A DNA stretch of 34,345 nucleotides from Cupriavidus campinensis (GCF_905397395.1 NZ_CAJPVH010000055.1:1-34345); one strand, 5' to 3'. Positions 5,458 to 13,103 are shown, numbered from the stretch's first letter. A program made the numbers and translations. Notes: a model not told the origin generated them from the sequence alone.

Positions 5458-8064
5458 TTACCGCTTGCGTGCCGGGCGGGCGGTCTTGGCCGCCGCCTTG
5501 GCGGTCCGCTTGGCCGTGGGCTTGCGTGGCTTCTCGAGGTGCGCGGGCTTGGGCTTGGCCGCGCGCTTGGCCGGCTTGCCGCCGGTCTTGCCATGCGGCG
5601 CATGGCCGACATGCGGCTTCAGCGGCGTCATCACGGCCTCGAATACCGGCTGCTCCTCGATCACGCGGTCCAGCGTCTCGTCGAACGATTCCTCGGGCTT
5701 CGACGTGCCGCCAAGCAGCGCAGCCAGCTGGCGGCCCTTCTTGCGCGCGGGCACCGCGTGGGCGGCCGGCACACGCGGCTGCACCTCGGGTCCCGTCGTG
5801 CGGGCGCGCAGCGTCTTGGCCGACGGCTCCTGCACCAGGCGGAAATCGATCTTGCGGGCGTCCAGATCCACGCGCGACACCTGCACGCGCACGCGGTCGG
5901 TCAACCGATAGCGGATACCCGTGCGCTCGCCGCGCAGTTCGTTACGCGCCTCGTCGAACTGGAAGTAGTCGCTGCCCAGTTCGGTCACGTGCACCAGCCC
6001 TTCGACATAGAGTTCGTCGAGCTGTACGAAGATGCCGAACGAGGTAACCGCGCTGACCGTGCCGGCGAAGTCGCTGCCGAGCTTGTCGCGCATGAAGTAG
6101 CACTTCAGCCAGGCTTCCACGTCACGCGAGGCCTCGTCGGCCCGGCGCTCGTTCGCCGAGCAGTGCAGGCCCAGCTCGTCCCAGATCGCCTCATTGCGCT
6201 TGGCCCGGGCGGCCGAGTTCTGCGCCTTCTTCTCGGCGTCGGCCGCATTCATGCGGCGCGCCTTGGGCGAGACGGCCGTGTTCAGTTCGGTGCCAGGCGG
6301 GAACGCCGGCTGATACTTGGTGTGCGCCAGCACGGCCTTGATCGCGCGGTGCACGAGCAGGTCGGGATAGCGGCGGATCGGGCTCGTGAAGTGGGCATAT
6401 GCCTCATACGCGAGACCGAAGTGGCCGATGTTGTCGGGGCTGTAGACCGCCTGCTGCATCGAGCGCAGCAGCATGGTCTGGAGCATCGCCGCGTCCGGGC
6501 GGGACTTGATCTTGTCCATCACCTCGGCGTAGTCCGATGCCTGCGGCTTGTCGCCGCCGCCCAGTGACAGGCCGGACGTGCGCAGGAACTCCCGCAGATT
6601 CTTGAGTTTTTCCTCGCTCGGGCCCGCGTGGATGCGGTACAGCGCCGGATGCTTGAAGCGCTCGAGGAAGTCGGCCGCGCAGACGTTGGCCGTCAGCATG
6701 CACTCCTCGATCAGCCGGTGCGCGTCGTTGCGGGTGCGCGGCAGGATCTGCTCGATCTTGCCCTGCGCGTTGCAGACGATGTAGGTCTCGGTGGTGTCGA
6801 AGTCGATTGCCCCGCGCTCGCGTCGCGCCTTGAGCAGAACCTGGAACAGCTCGTACAGGTTCTGCAGATGGGGCACCAGGTCGCCGCGCTTGTGCGCCTC
6901 GGGACCCTTGGTGTTCGACAGCACGGCCCAGACCTCGTTGTAGGTCAGGCGCGCCTTGGAGTGCATCACCGCCGGGTAGAACTGGTAGCCCTTGAGCTCG
7001 CCCTTGGCCGTGATCACCGCGTCGCAGACCATGCACAGGCGGTCCACCTGCGGGTTCAGCGAGCAGAGGCCGTTGGACAGCTTCTCGGGCAGCATCGGAA
7101 TCACGCGGCGCGGGAAGTAGACCGACGTGGCGCGATCCAGCGCATCGGCGTCCAGTGGCGTGCCGGGGCGCACGTAGTGCGACACATCGGCAATCGCCAC
7201 GATCAGGCGCCAGCCCTTGGCCCGGCCAATCTTGACCGGCTCGCAGTAGACGGCATCGTCGAAGTCGCGCGCGTCCTCGCCATCGATGGTGACCAGCGGG
7301 ATGTCGCGCAAGTCGATGCGATGGTCGAGGTCAGCCTCGCGCACCTCGTCCGGCAGCCCCTGCGCTTCCTTGGCGGCGGCCGGCGAGAACTCATGCGGCA
7401 CGCCGTACTTGCGCACGGCGATCTCGATCTCCATGCCGGGATCGTCGATATCTCCCAGCACTTCCACCACGCGGCCCACTGGCTGCACGTAGCGGTCCGG
7501 ATACTCGATCAGCTCCACGCTGACCACCTGCCCCACGCGGGCCTTGCCCTGCTGCTTGGGCGGAATCAGGATGTCCTGACCGATGCGCTTGTCCTCGGGC
7601 GCTACCACCAGCACGCCGTTTTCGGACAGCAGGCGGCCAATCACATAGCGGTTGGCGCGCTCGACGATCTCGACGATCTGCCCTTCCGGGCGGCCACGGC
7701 GGTCGTAGCCCACCACGCGCACTTGCGCACGGTCGTTGTGCATCGCCTTCTGGAGTTCGCGCTCTGGCAGGAAGATGTCGTCCTCGCCGTCATCGCGAAT
7801 CAGGAAACCGAAACCGTCGCGGTGCCCCTGCACGCGGCCGACGATGAAATTCGGTTGATGGGCCAGCTCGTAGCGGCCCTTGCGGTTCAGTTCGATCTGG
7901 CCGTCGCGCTCCATGGCGGCGAGGCGCTTCTGGAAGCCGTCGTGCTCCTTGCGCGTAACGGCCAGGGCCTTGGCGATATCGCCTGCCGATTGCGGCGACC
8001 CCGAAGTTCTCAGCACGCCGAGGATTTCTTCCCGGCTAGGGATCGGATAGTTGTTCTGATTCAA
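5458..8064 (-). CDS. rnr: Ribonuclease R
   Basis: RNase R is a processive 3'-to-5' exoribonuclease that degrades structured RNA, rRNA fragments and tmRNA-tagged messages. The 868 residues show, in order, an N-terminal winged-helix region (PIPSREEIL), cold-shock domains (GHRDGFGFL), the RNB catalytic domain with VTIDGEDARDFDDAV and SNGLCSLNPQVDRLCMVCD, AHFTSPIRRYPDLLVHRAI, an S1 domain near residues 640-730, and a Lys/Arg/Ala-rich tail of about 100 residues. The start is a TTG. It is the only usable start upstream of the conserved PIPSRE motif, since a TAG stop lies just before it and the next GTG falls after the motif. No good ribosome binding site is visible. It heads the unit rnr-rlmB-cobB and diverges from tRNA-Leu. 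Confidence 0.94.
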   Translation of the reverse strand: MNQNNYPIPSREEILGVLRTSGSPQSAGDIAKALAVTRKEHDGFQKRLAAMERDGQIELNRKGRYELAHQPNFIVGRVQGHRDGFGFLIRDDGEDDIFLPERELQKAMHNDRAQVRVVGYDRRGRPEGQIVEIVERANRYVIGRLLSENGVLVVAPEDKRIGQDILIPPKQQGKARVGQVVSVELIEYPDRYVQPVGRVVEVLGDIDDPGMEIEIAVRKYGVPHEFSPAAAKEAQGLPDEVREADLDHRIDLRDIPLVTIDGEDARDFDDAVYCEPVKIGRAKGWRLIVAIADVSHYVRPGTPLDADALDRATSVYFPRRVIPMLPEKLSNGLCSLNPQVDRLCMVCDAVITAKGELKGYQFYPAVMHSKARLTYNEVWAVLSNTKGPEAHKRGDLVPHLQNLYELFQVLLKARRERGAIDFDTTETYIVCNAQGKIEQILPRTRNDAHRLIEECMLTANVCAADFLERFKHPALYRIHAGPSEEKLKNLREFLRTSGLSLGGGDKPQASDYAEVMDKIKSRPDAAMLQTMLLRSMQQAVYSPDNIGHFGLAYEAYAHFTSPIRRYPDLLVHRAIKAVLAHTKYQPAFPPGTELNTAVSPKARRMNAADAEKKAQNSAARAKRNEAIWDELGLHCSANERRADEASRDVEAWLKCYFMRDKLGSDFAGTVSAVTSFGIFVQLDELYVEGLVHVTELGSDYFQFDEARNELRGERTGIRYRLTDRVRVQVSRVDLDARKIDFRLVQEPSAKTLRARTTGPEVQPRVPAAHAVPARKKGRQLAALLGGTSKPEESFDETLDRVIEEQPVFEAVMTPLKPHVGHAPHGKTGGKPAKRAAKPKPAHLEKPRKPTAKRTAKAAAKTARPARKR

Positions 8065-8080
8065 TTTTTCTGGAAACTAT

Positions 8081-8108
8081 TTGACAAACGTTTTACGGTC
8101 GCTATAAT
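8081..8108 (+). promoter_or_regulatory. Consensus sigma-70 promoter of tRNA-Leu
   Basis: A perfect TTGACA (8081-8086) and a perfect TATAAT (8103-8108) are separated by 16 bp. The tRNA begins 26 bases after the -10 box. This is the strongest promoter in the window, as expected for a stable RNA gene. Its -35 box lies only 16 bases from the divergent rnr start codon. Confidence 0.92.
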
Positions 8109-8133
8109 GGCGGCTTCGGTTGTTTCGACACCT

Positions 8134-8220
8134 GCCCAGGTGGCGGAATTGGTAGACGCACTAGGTTCAGGTCCTAGCGGTGGCAACACTGTGGAGGTTC
8201 GAGTCCTCTCCTGGGCACCA
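8134..8220 (+). tRNA. tRNA-Leu, anticodon CAG
   Basis: This is a class II tRNA of 87 bases with a long variable arm. The acceptor arms GCCCAGG and CCTGGGC pair perfectly, the anticodon stem is CTAGG/CCTAG with loop TTCAGGT (anticodon CAG), the T loop reads GGTTCGAGTCC, and 3' CCA is encoded. It reads the CTG codon, which is frequent in this GC-rich genome. It is a single-gene unit with its own promoter and terminator. Confidence 0.97.
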
Positions 8221-8234
8221 GGTTTCAGCGAGAA

Positions 8235-8261
8235 GCCCGCAACGCAAGTTGCGGGCTTTTT
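8235..8261 (+). terminator. Intrinsic terminator of tRNA-Leu
   Basis: GCCCGCAAC (8235-8243) pairs perfectly with GTTGCGGGC (8248-8256) around the stable tetraloop GCAA, followed by TTTTT and then a further T-rich stretch. It starts 15 bases after the tRNA CCA. Confidence 0.94.
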
Positions 8262-8473
8262 GTTTTGCGGCATCGCATTGTTTTTCGCGCTGCCGACGCT
8301 GATCCGAGAAACCTGCAAATCCGCACTCCCCTCTATGCCTTTCCGGCTGTGAATTCATTGGCGGCATGGCGCCGTCGATGAGTGTATCAGTTTCAGTGCC
8401 GATTCCAGCATTATCCGGCACGATTCGGCCACCCTTGGCGAAAAACAAACGGCAACAATGGCCATTTACCGCG
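8262..8473. other. Gene-free stretch between tRNA-Leu terminator and the Rrf2 promoter
   Basis: I see no credible gene here. The stretch carries no tRNA-end repeat that would mark an integrated element, and no strong hairpin. Minus-strand frames crossing it also run antisense through the tRNA and are not credible. Confidence 0.6.
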
Positions 8474-8502
8474 TTGACAGCCCGGACATCTGTAACTATG
8501 AT
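8474..8502 (+). promoter_or_regulatory. Sigma-70 promoter of the Rrf2-family regulator gene
   Basis: Perfect TTGACA (8474-8479), a 17-bp spacer, and TATGAT (8497-8502, 5 of 6). The start codon follows 23 bases later. The -10 box lies exactly in the centre of an operator-like dyad, which suggests autorepression by blocking RNA polymerase. Confidence 0.82.
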
Positions 8503-8512
8503 GGTTTCACAT
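8488..8512. promoter_or_regulatory. Operator-like dyad, copy 1 (autoregulatory site)
   Basis: ATCTGTAAC, a 7-base spacer, then GTTTCACAT. The core TGTAAC and GTTTCA are near-inverted repeats (TGTAAC against TGAAAC). The same pattern with the same spacing recurs at 8977-9001, upstream of the next gene. The spacer here is TATGATG, which contains the -10 box. Confidence 0.7.
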
Positions 8513-8525
8513 TGAGATTCGCCCC

Positions 8526-8963
8526 ATGAGTACCAGCAGCCGGTTTGCCGTCGCCGTTCATATCCTGACCCTGCTCGCGCAGAGCGACGGCCCCGTGCCG
8601 TCGTCGATGATCGCCGGCAGCGTCGGCACGAACCCGGCACTGATCCGGCGCATGATCGGCGCCTTGACCGACGCGGGATTCGTGACCACCACGATGGGCA
8701 GCACCGGCGGCGCCATGCTCGCGCGGCCCGCATCGGCCATTACATTGCTCGAAGTGTTCCGGGCTGTGGAAACACCGTCGATGATCACGCTGCACCAGAG
8801 CGCGCCCAACCCGGCCTGCATGGTCGGCCGTGAAATCACCGGGGCGCTGCGCCAGGTGGCAGACCGGGCGCAAGCTGCCATGGACGCCACGCTCGCAGGC
8901 ATTACCATTGCCGGCATGCTCGAAAATGTCGAACACGCCGCCGCACAGCGCCGCAAGCGCTGA
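8526..8963 (+). CDS. Rrf2-family transcriptional regulator, YwnA-like
   Basis: This small DNA-binding protein of 145 residues has the Rrf2 winged helix at the N-terminus: SSRFAVAVHILTLLA, SSMIAGSVGTNPALIRRMIGAL, then a beta wing ending GSTGGAMLARPAS, and ITLLEVFRAVE. It lacks the three-cysteine cluster of IscR and NsrR. The only cysteine is Cys98 in NPACMVG, at about the place of the first cluster cysteine. An Fe-S sensor is therefore unlikely; a thiol switch or a ligand-free repressor is possible. The two matching dyads, one on its own -10 box and one before the next gene, suggest it controls both. Pairing with an NAD(P)-binding protein recalls ywnA-ywnB of Bacillus subtilis. Confidence 0.82.
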   Translation: MSTSSRFAVAVHILTLLAQSDGPVPSSMIAGSVGTNPALIRRMIGALTDAGFVTTTMGSTGGAMLARPASAITLLEVFRAVETPSMITLHQSAPNPACMVGREITGALRQVADRAQAAMDATLAGITIAGMLENVEHAAAQRRKR

Positions 8964-8976
8964 TTTTTTTACCTCG

Positions 8977-9001
8977 ATATGTAACCAGTTTAGTTTCATA
9001 T
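8977..9001. promoter_or_regulatory. Operator-like dyad, copy 2, upstream of the oxidoreductase gene
   Basis: ATATGTAAC, a 7-base spacer CAGTTTA, then GTTTCATAT. The outer arms are longer than in copy 1: CGATATG and CATATCG pair perfectly. It begins 13 bases after the regulator stop and ends 24 bases before the next ATG. Core and spacing match the site at 8488-8512 exactly. Confidence 0.72.
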
Positions 9002-9025
9002 CGCCACTACAAAGGGGCAACAACC

Positions 9026-9637
9026 ATGAAGATCGCCATCATCGGCGCCACCGGCAACGTGGGCACCCGCCTGACCGACGAAGCACTGCGCCGCGGCCAC
9101 ACCGTGACCACCCTCGCCCGCCAGGCCAGCAGCCTGCCGGACCGCGCCGGCGTGACAGCACGCAATGTAGATGTGGCCGACGGCGCTGCCCTGGCCGCCG
9201 CCCTGACGGGCCACGATGCCGTCATCAGCACCGTGCGGTTCCTGCAAGCCAAGGCGCCGCAGATCGTCGATGCGGTGAAGGCCGCTCGGGTCGAGCGCTT
9301 GCTGGTAGTGGGTGGCGCGGGCAGCCTGTTCGTGGCGCCCGGCGTGCAACTGGTCGATACGCCGACGTTCCCGGCCCAGTACAAGGACGAGGCCGCTGCA
9401 GGTCGTGACTTCCTGAATGCGCTGCGCGGCGAGACCGCGCTGGCGTGGACGTTCCTGTCACCCTCCGCCCTGTTCCTGCCGGGCGAACGCACGGGCAATT
9501 TCCGCCTCGGCGGGGAGGAACTGCTGGCCGATGCGGCTGGCAAGAGTTCGATCTCGATGGAGGACTACGCGATCGCCATGCTCGACGAGATTGAAGCGCC
9601 GGCGCATGTGCGCCGGCGCTTCACGGTCGGCTACTGA
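9026..9637 (+). CDS. NAD(P)-binding Rossmann-fold protein, YwnB-like (atypical SDR)
   Basis: The 203 residues open with MKIAIIGATGNVGTRLTDEAL, a dinucleotide-binding GxxGxxG turn, followed by RGHTVTTLAR and DVADGAALAAALTGHDAVIS. It belongs to the NAD(P)H-binding, NmrA-like atypical short-chain dehydrogenase group. Later parts RLLVVGGAGSLF and WTFLSPSALFLPGERTG fit that group. The substrate cannot be read from sequence; some relatives are flavin reductases, others redox sensors with no known reaction. AAAGGGG about 8 bases before the ATG supports the start. It follows the Rrf2 gene and the shared operator-like dyad, so it is probably the regulated target. The last codons form a large palindrome (separate entry). 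Confidence 0.82.
   Translation: MKIAIIGATGNVGTRLTDEALRRGHTVTTLARQASSLPDRAGVTARNVDVADGAALAAALTGHDAVISTVRFLQAKAPQIVDAVKAARVERLLVVGGAGSLFVAPGVQLVDTPTFPAQYKDEAAAGRDFLNALRGETALAWTFLSPSALFLPGERTGNFRLGGEELLADAAGKSSISMEDYAIAMLDEIEAPAHVRRRFTVGY
9594..9621. repeat. 28-bp near-perfect palindrome at the 3' end of the NAD(P)-binding gene
   Basis: Arms of 13 bases, 9594-9606 and 9609-9621, are exact inverted copies around a 2-base centre. As RNA this is a 12-bp, nearly all G-C stem with loop ATGT. It lies 14 bases before the stop codon and is not followed by a T-run. It could slow 3' decay or pause polymerase between convergent genes, but it also encodes an ordinary peptide (APAHVRRRF). Confidence 0.75.
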
Positions 9638-9684
9638 GTCCGGATCGCGGACGGCGCAGCCGACGCGGCGATGGCTCGGCCGGC

Positions 9685-10254
9685 TCAGGCCGCCGAGTCG
9701 TCGTCCAGCAGCGAGGCACGCTTGCCGCGCTTGAGCCAGGCGGCCAGGTTGTGCGGACGCAGCGTGTCGTATTCCTCGAACGGCTGGTGGATCCAGGGGT
9801 TCGACGGCAGGAACGTCACGTGGTAATCCGGCTCCACCTTCGAACAAGCCTTGTACCAAAGCACGGCCGAGCGCACGTCGGTCACGGCCGGGTAGCGCTC
9901 CTTCAGGTGGCGGCCCACGCGCTCCAGGGTCACGCCCGAATCGACAAGGTCATCCACGAGCAGGATCTTGCCTGACAGCTCGCCGCGCGTCATCGTGATG
10001 TATTGGGCGATGTCGAGATCGCCCTGCTGCGTGCCGGCTGCCTCGCGGTATGAACTGGTGGCCAGGATGGCCAGCGGCACGTCGAAAATCCGCGACATCT
10101 GGTCGCCCACGCGCAGGCCGCCGCGCGCCAGGCACAGGATCTTGTCGAACTTCCAGCCCGACTCGTGCACGTTCAGCGACAGCCGCGCAATCAGGCGGTG
10201 GTAATCATCCCAAGAGACCCACAGGTTCTCTTCGTCATTGGTAGGCAGGTTCAT
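9685..10254 (-). CDS. Phosphoribosyltransferase, probably purine salvage
   Basis: This 189-residue type I phosphoribosyltransferase carries the PRPP-binding signature KILLVDDLVDSGVTL near residues 96-110 and the early loop ILCLARGGLRVGDQMSR. The family transfers phosphoribose from PRPP to a base. I cannot settle between xanthine, guanine or hypoxanthine as substrate. It is the last gene of the long leftward cluster and follows purA by 148 bases, which supports a role in purine salvage. A weak purine-rich stretch (AGAGAAGAA) precedes the ATG. The C-terminus ends in a charged tail LLDDDSAA. Confidence 0.85.
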   Translation of the reverse strand: MNLPTNDEENLWVSWDDYHRLIARLSLNVHESGWKFDKILCLARGGLRVGDQMSRIFDVPLAILATSSYREAAGTQQGDLDIAQYITMTRGELSGKILLVDDLVDSGVTLERVGRHLKERYPAVTDVRSAVLWYKACSKVEPDYHVTFLPSNPWIHQPFEEYDTLRPHNLAAWLKRGKRASLLDDDSAA

Positions 10255-10302
10255 GATCTGTTCTTCTCTCAGGTCAGGTCTCTGGTCGATGACCGATAGA
10301 CA

Positions 10303-10346
10303 AAGCCGATAAAGCTTCGGCCCGCATTACGCGGGCCGATTGGCTT
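10303..10346 (-). promoter_or_regulatory. Compound stem-loop between purA and the phosphoribosyltransferase gene
   Basis: A perfect 8-bp stem (CGGCCCGC at 10318-10325, GCGGGCCG at 10331-10338) sits inside a weaker outer stem (AAGCC at 10303-10307, GGCTT at 10342-10346). On the transcribed strand a competing hairpin is possible: GCCGA (10321-10317) with TCGGC (10309-10305), followed by TTTG. Two exclusive folds resemble an attenuator, but the terminator arm is short and weak. Confidence 0.35.
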
Positions 10347-10402
10347 GGTGAGGCCGCGGCACTCGTGGCGCCGCGGTCATGCTCACAGGTAATACCGATA
10401 CG

Positions 10403-11746
10403 TCAGGCCACCTGGTACGGGTGGCGCAGCAGGATCGTTTCGTCGCGGTCCGGGCCGGTCGAGATCATGTCGATCGGAATGCCGACCACTTCCTCGATCC
10501 GCTTCAGGTACACGCGGGCCGCCTCGGGCAGCGCGTCCCACTGCTTTACGCCGAAGGTCGATTCGTTCCAACCCGGGAATTCCTCGTACACCGGCACGCA
10601 GGCGGCCACGGCGTCCGAGCCGCGCGGCAGGATATCGACGGTCTTGCCGTCGAGCTCGTAGCCTACGCACAGCTTGATCGTTTCCAGGCCGTCCAGCACG
10701 TCGAGTTTGGTCATGCACAGGCCCGACACGCCGTTAATCTGCACCGAGCGCTTCAGCGCGGCGGCGTCAAGCCAGCCGGTGCGGCGCGGACGGCCGGTCA
10801 CCGAGCCGAATTCCTTGCCGACGTTGGCCAGACGCACGCCCACGGCGTCCTGGCGCGCGGGGTTGTCGTTGTCGTACAGCTCACTCGGGAACGGGCCCGC
10901 ACCAACGCGCGTGCAGTAGGCCTTGGTGATACCGAGGATGTAGTTCAGCCGGCCCGGGCCGACGCCCGCGCCCGCGGCGGCCGCACCGGCCACGCAGTTG
11001 CTCGACGTGACGAACGGATACGTGCCGTGGTCCACGTCCAGCAGCGTGCCCTGCGCGCCTTCGAACATCAGGTTGCCGCCGTTCTCGTTCACGGCATACA
11101 ACTCGGCCGACACGTCCGCCACCATCGGCTTCAGGCGCGGCGCGTATGCCAGCATCTCGTCGAGAATCTGCTGGTAATCCACGGCCTCGGCGCCCAGGTA
11201 CTGGGTCAGCATGAAGTTGTGGAATTCCACGTTCTCGCGCAGGCGCTCGGCGAAGTGCTTCGGATCGAACAGGTCCTGCACGCGCAGCGCGCGGCGGGCA
11301 ACCTTGTCTTCGTACGCCGGGCCGATGCCACGGCCGGTGGTACCGATCTTGGCGGCGCCACGGCGCGCTTCACGAGCCTTGTCGATGGCCACGTGGTAGG
11401 GCAGGATCAGCGTGGCGGCTTCGGAGATGCGCAGGCGGTTCTGTACCTGCAGCCCGGCGGCCTCGAGTTCCTCGATTTCACGGAAGAGTGCCTCGGGCGA
11501 CAGCACGACGCCGTTGCCGATGTAGCAGACGGTGCTCTCGCGCATGATCCCGGACGGGATCAGTCGCAGGATGGTCTTCTTGCCGCCGATGATGAGCGTG
11601 TGGCCAGCGTTGTGGCCGCCTTGGAACCGCACCACGCCTTTTGCATGATCGGTAAGCCAATCGACGATTTTCCCTTTGCCTTCGTCACCCCACTGGGTTC
11701 CGATCACGACGACATTGCGTCCCTGGCCTACTGCGGATGCGGACAT
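10403..11746 (-). CDS. purA: Adenylosuccinate synthetase
   Basis: PurA joins IMP and aspartate with GTP, the first committed step to AMP. The 447 residues match the family length. The GTP-binding opening VVVIGTQWGDEGKGK, GGHNAGHT, TTGRGIGPAYEDK, FEGAQGTLLDVDHGTYPFVTSS and GRPRRTGWLD are all present. The 178-base gap upstream to hisZ holds a TAGAAT hexamer as a possible -10 box about 35 bases before the ATG, so purA may have its own promoter. The neighbouring phosphoribosyltransferase fits a shared purine theme, and HisZ upstream fits the known link between histidine and purine synthesis through AICAR. Confidence 0.96.
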   Translation of the reverse strand: MSASAVGQGRNVVVIGTQWGDEGKGKIVDWLTDHAKGVVRFQGGHNAGHTLIIGGKKTILRLIPSGIMRESTVCYIGNGVVLSPEALFREIEELEAAGLQVQNRLRISEAATLILPYHVAIDKAREARRGAAKIGTTGRGIGPAYEDKVARRALRVQDLFDPKHFAERLRENVEFHNFMLTQYLGAEAVDYQQILDEMLAYAPRLKPMVADVSAELYAVNENGGNLMFEGAQGTLLDVDHGTYPFVTSSNCVAGAAAAGAGVGPGRLNYILGITKAYCTRVGAGPFPSELYDNDNPARQDAVGVRLANVGKEFGSVTGRPRRTGWLDAAALKRSVQINGVSGLCMTKLDVLDGLETIKLCVGYELDGKTVDILPRGSDAVAACVPVYEEFPGWNESTFGVKQWDALPEAARVYLKRIEEVVGIPIDMISTGPDRDETILLRHPYQVA

Positions 11747-11837
11747 GTTGAATTGGTCAGAAGGTTAAAAACGTATTCTACTCTCGTTGCCGGACGGTTC
11801 CCGATTTTCGGGCGCACGTATGACACCGCGACAGCGA

Positions 11838-11862
11838 TTTTGCGCCGAAAAAAGGCGCAAAA
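11838..11862 (-). terminator. Stem-loop between hisZ and purA
   Basis: TTTTGCGCC (11838-11846) and GGCGCAAAA (11854-11862) are perfect 9-bp arms around a 7-base A-rich loop. It may end the hisZ transcript, but the T-run on the transcribed strand lies in the loop rather than after the stem, so the call is weak. Confidence 0.4.
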
Positions 11863-11923
11863 AGTCACATGGAGAGCGGAGGAAAATGCCGGAACGCGTC
11901 GTGCGCACCGGCGGAATCGGGTG

Positions 11924-13075
11924 TTAGCGCGGCACCACCACCCAGGCATCGCCCTGACGAACCAGCTGCCGGTCGCAGTTGAATTCATCGAGCTCATGAG
12001 TATGGCCGGGCAGCGACTGAATCACGATCTCGCCAGTCGCGCGCAAGGACGCGATGGTCGTGCGCAGGCCGGGATCCGCGTCCCACGGGGCATAGATCGC
12101 CAGGGCGCGGACTTCCACCGGCGACAGCGCCGCCACCTCGCGCAGATCGAGCGAGAAGCCGGTAGCCGGACGCGCGCGGCCGAAGGCCTCACCCACCTTG
12201 TCGTAGCGGCCGCCACGGGCCACGTAATTGGGCAGACCCGCCACATAGGCCGTGAACATCACGCCGCTGTGATAGTGGTAACCGCGCAAATCGGACAGGT
12301 CGATGTTCACGCTGGCACCACGCACCTGCGCGGCCAGTGCCGACAGTTCGTCCAGCGCGCGGCCGATGGCCGGGCTGGCCGGCAGCGTCGCACGGGCGCG
12401 CGCGATCACCTCGATGCCGCCGTAGAGCGTCGGCAGCGCCAGCAGCGCGTCACGTTCGGTCTGGGGCAGCCCTTCGGTCAGCACGCGCAGTGCGGGCACG
12501 TCCTTGGTCTCCAGCGCGGCGAACATCGCGTCCTCGATCTTGCGGATCGACGGGAGCCCATCCAGCAGCGCCTCGAGGATGCCGGCGTGGCAGAGGTCCA
12601 GCCGCACGTTGGTCAGCCCGGCGGCCTCAAGCGCAGCCAGCATCAGTTCCTGGATCTCGACGTCCGCCTCCAGGCCGGCATGGCCGTAGATCTCGGCGCC
12701 GATCTGCAGCGGCTCGCGCGTGGCATGGAAGCCGGCCGGGCGCGCGTGCAGTACGTTGCCGGCGTAGCACAGGCGCGTCACGCCAGGACGATTCAGCAGG
12801 TGGGCGTCAATGCGCGCCACCTGCGGCGTGATGTCCGCGCGCAGGCCCATGGTGCGGCCCGACAGTTGATCCACCAGCTTCAGCGTGCGCAGGTCCAGGT
12901 CATGCCCGGTACCGGTCAGCAGCGACTCCAGGTACTCGAGCATCGGGGGCATGACCAGCTCGTAGCCATAAGTGCGGAACAGGTCCAGCATGCGGCGGCG
13001 CAGTTCTTCGATCTTGCGCGCTTCCGACGGCAGGACGTCGGCAATGTTTTCGGGCAGGAGCCAGTGGTTGGACAT
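11924..13075 (-). CDS. hisZ: ATP phosphoribosyltransferase regulatory subunit HisZ
   Basis: HisZ is a paralogue of histidyl-tRNA synthetase without charging activity. It forms a complex with the short HisG and is needed for the first step of histidine synthesis and its feedback control. The 383 residues keep the class II core (LPENIADVLPSEARKIEELRR, MGLRADITPQVARI, YAGNVLHARP, ARGGRYDKVGEAFGR) but lack the C-terminal anticodon-binding domain of HisS. HisG is not in the window. The true hisS lies about 8 kb away in the same cluster. A purine-rich AGAGAAGAGA precedes the ATG. Confidence 0.93.
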   Translation of the reverse strand: MSNHWLLPENIADVLPSEARKIEELRRRMLDLFRTYGYELVMPPMLEYLESLLTGTGHDLDLRTLKLVDQLSGRTMGLRADITPQVARIDAHLLNRPGVTRLCYAGNVLHARPAGFHATREPLQIGAEIYGHAGLEADVEIQELMLAALEAAGLTNVRLDLCHAGILEALLDGLPSIRKIEDAMFAALETKDVPALRVLTEGLPQTERDALLALPTLYGGIEVIARARATLPASPAIGRALDELSALAAQVRGASVNIDLSDLRGYHYHSGVMFTAYVAGLPNYVARGGRYDKVGEAFGRARPATGFSLDLREVAALSPVEVRALAIYAPWDADPGLRTTIASLRATGEIVIQSLPGHTHELDEFNCDRQLVRQGDAWVVVPR

Positions 13076-13103
13076 GGTGAATCTCTTCTCTGAAAAACGG
13101 TTT

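Noticed and set aside
8134..8261. Genomic island or phage attachment at the tRNA-Leu gene
   Set aside because: No integrase and no repeat of the tRNA 3' end in the sequence that follows; the flanking genes are ordinary.
4240..8352. Long plus-strand open frames antisense to cobB, rlmB and rnr
   Set aside because: Same GC-driven effect; the leftward genes are fully recognised.
8061..8733. Minus-strand open frames across and downstream of tRNA-Leu
   Set aside because: They run antisense through the tRNA, its promoter and terminator, and give a peptide commonly mis-annotated beside tRNA-Leu genes. No ribosome binding site and no family match.
10379..13093. A 904-codon plus-strand open frame
   Set aside because: It is antisense to purA and hisZ. 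High GC suppresses stop codons, so long antisense frames are common here. Its His/Arg/Gln/Ala-rich composition is that of a shadow.
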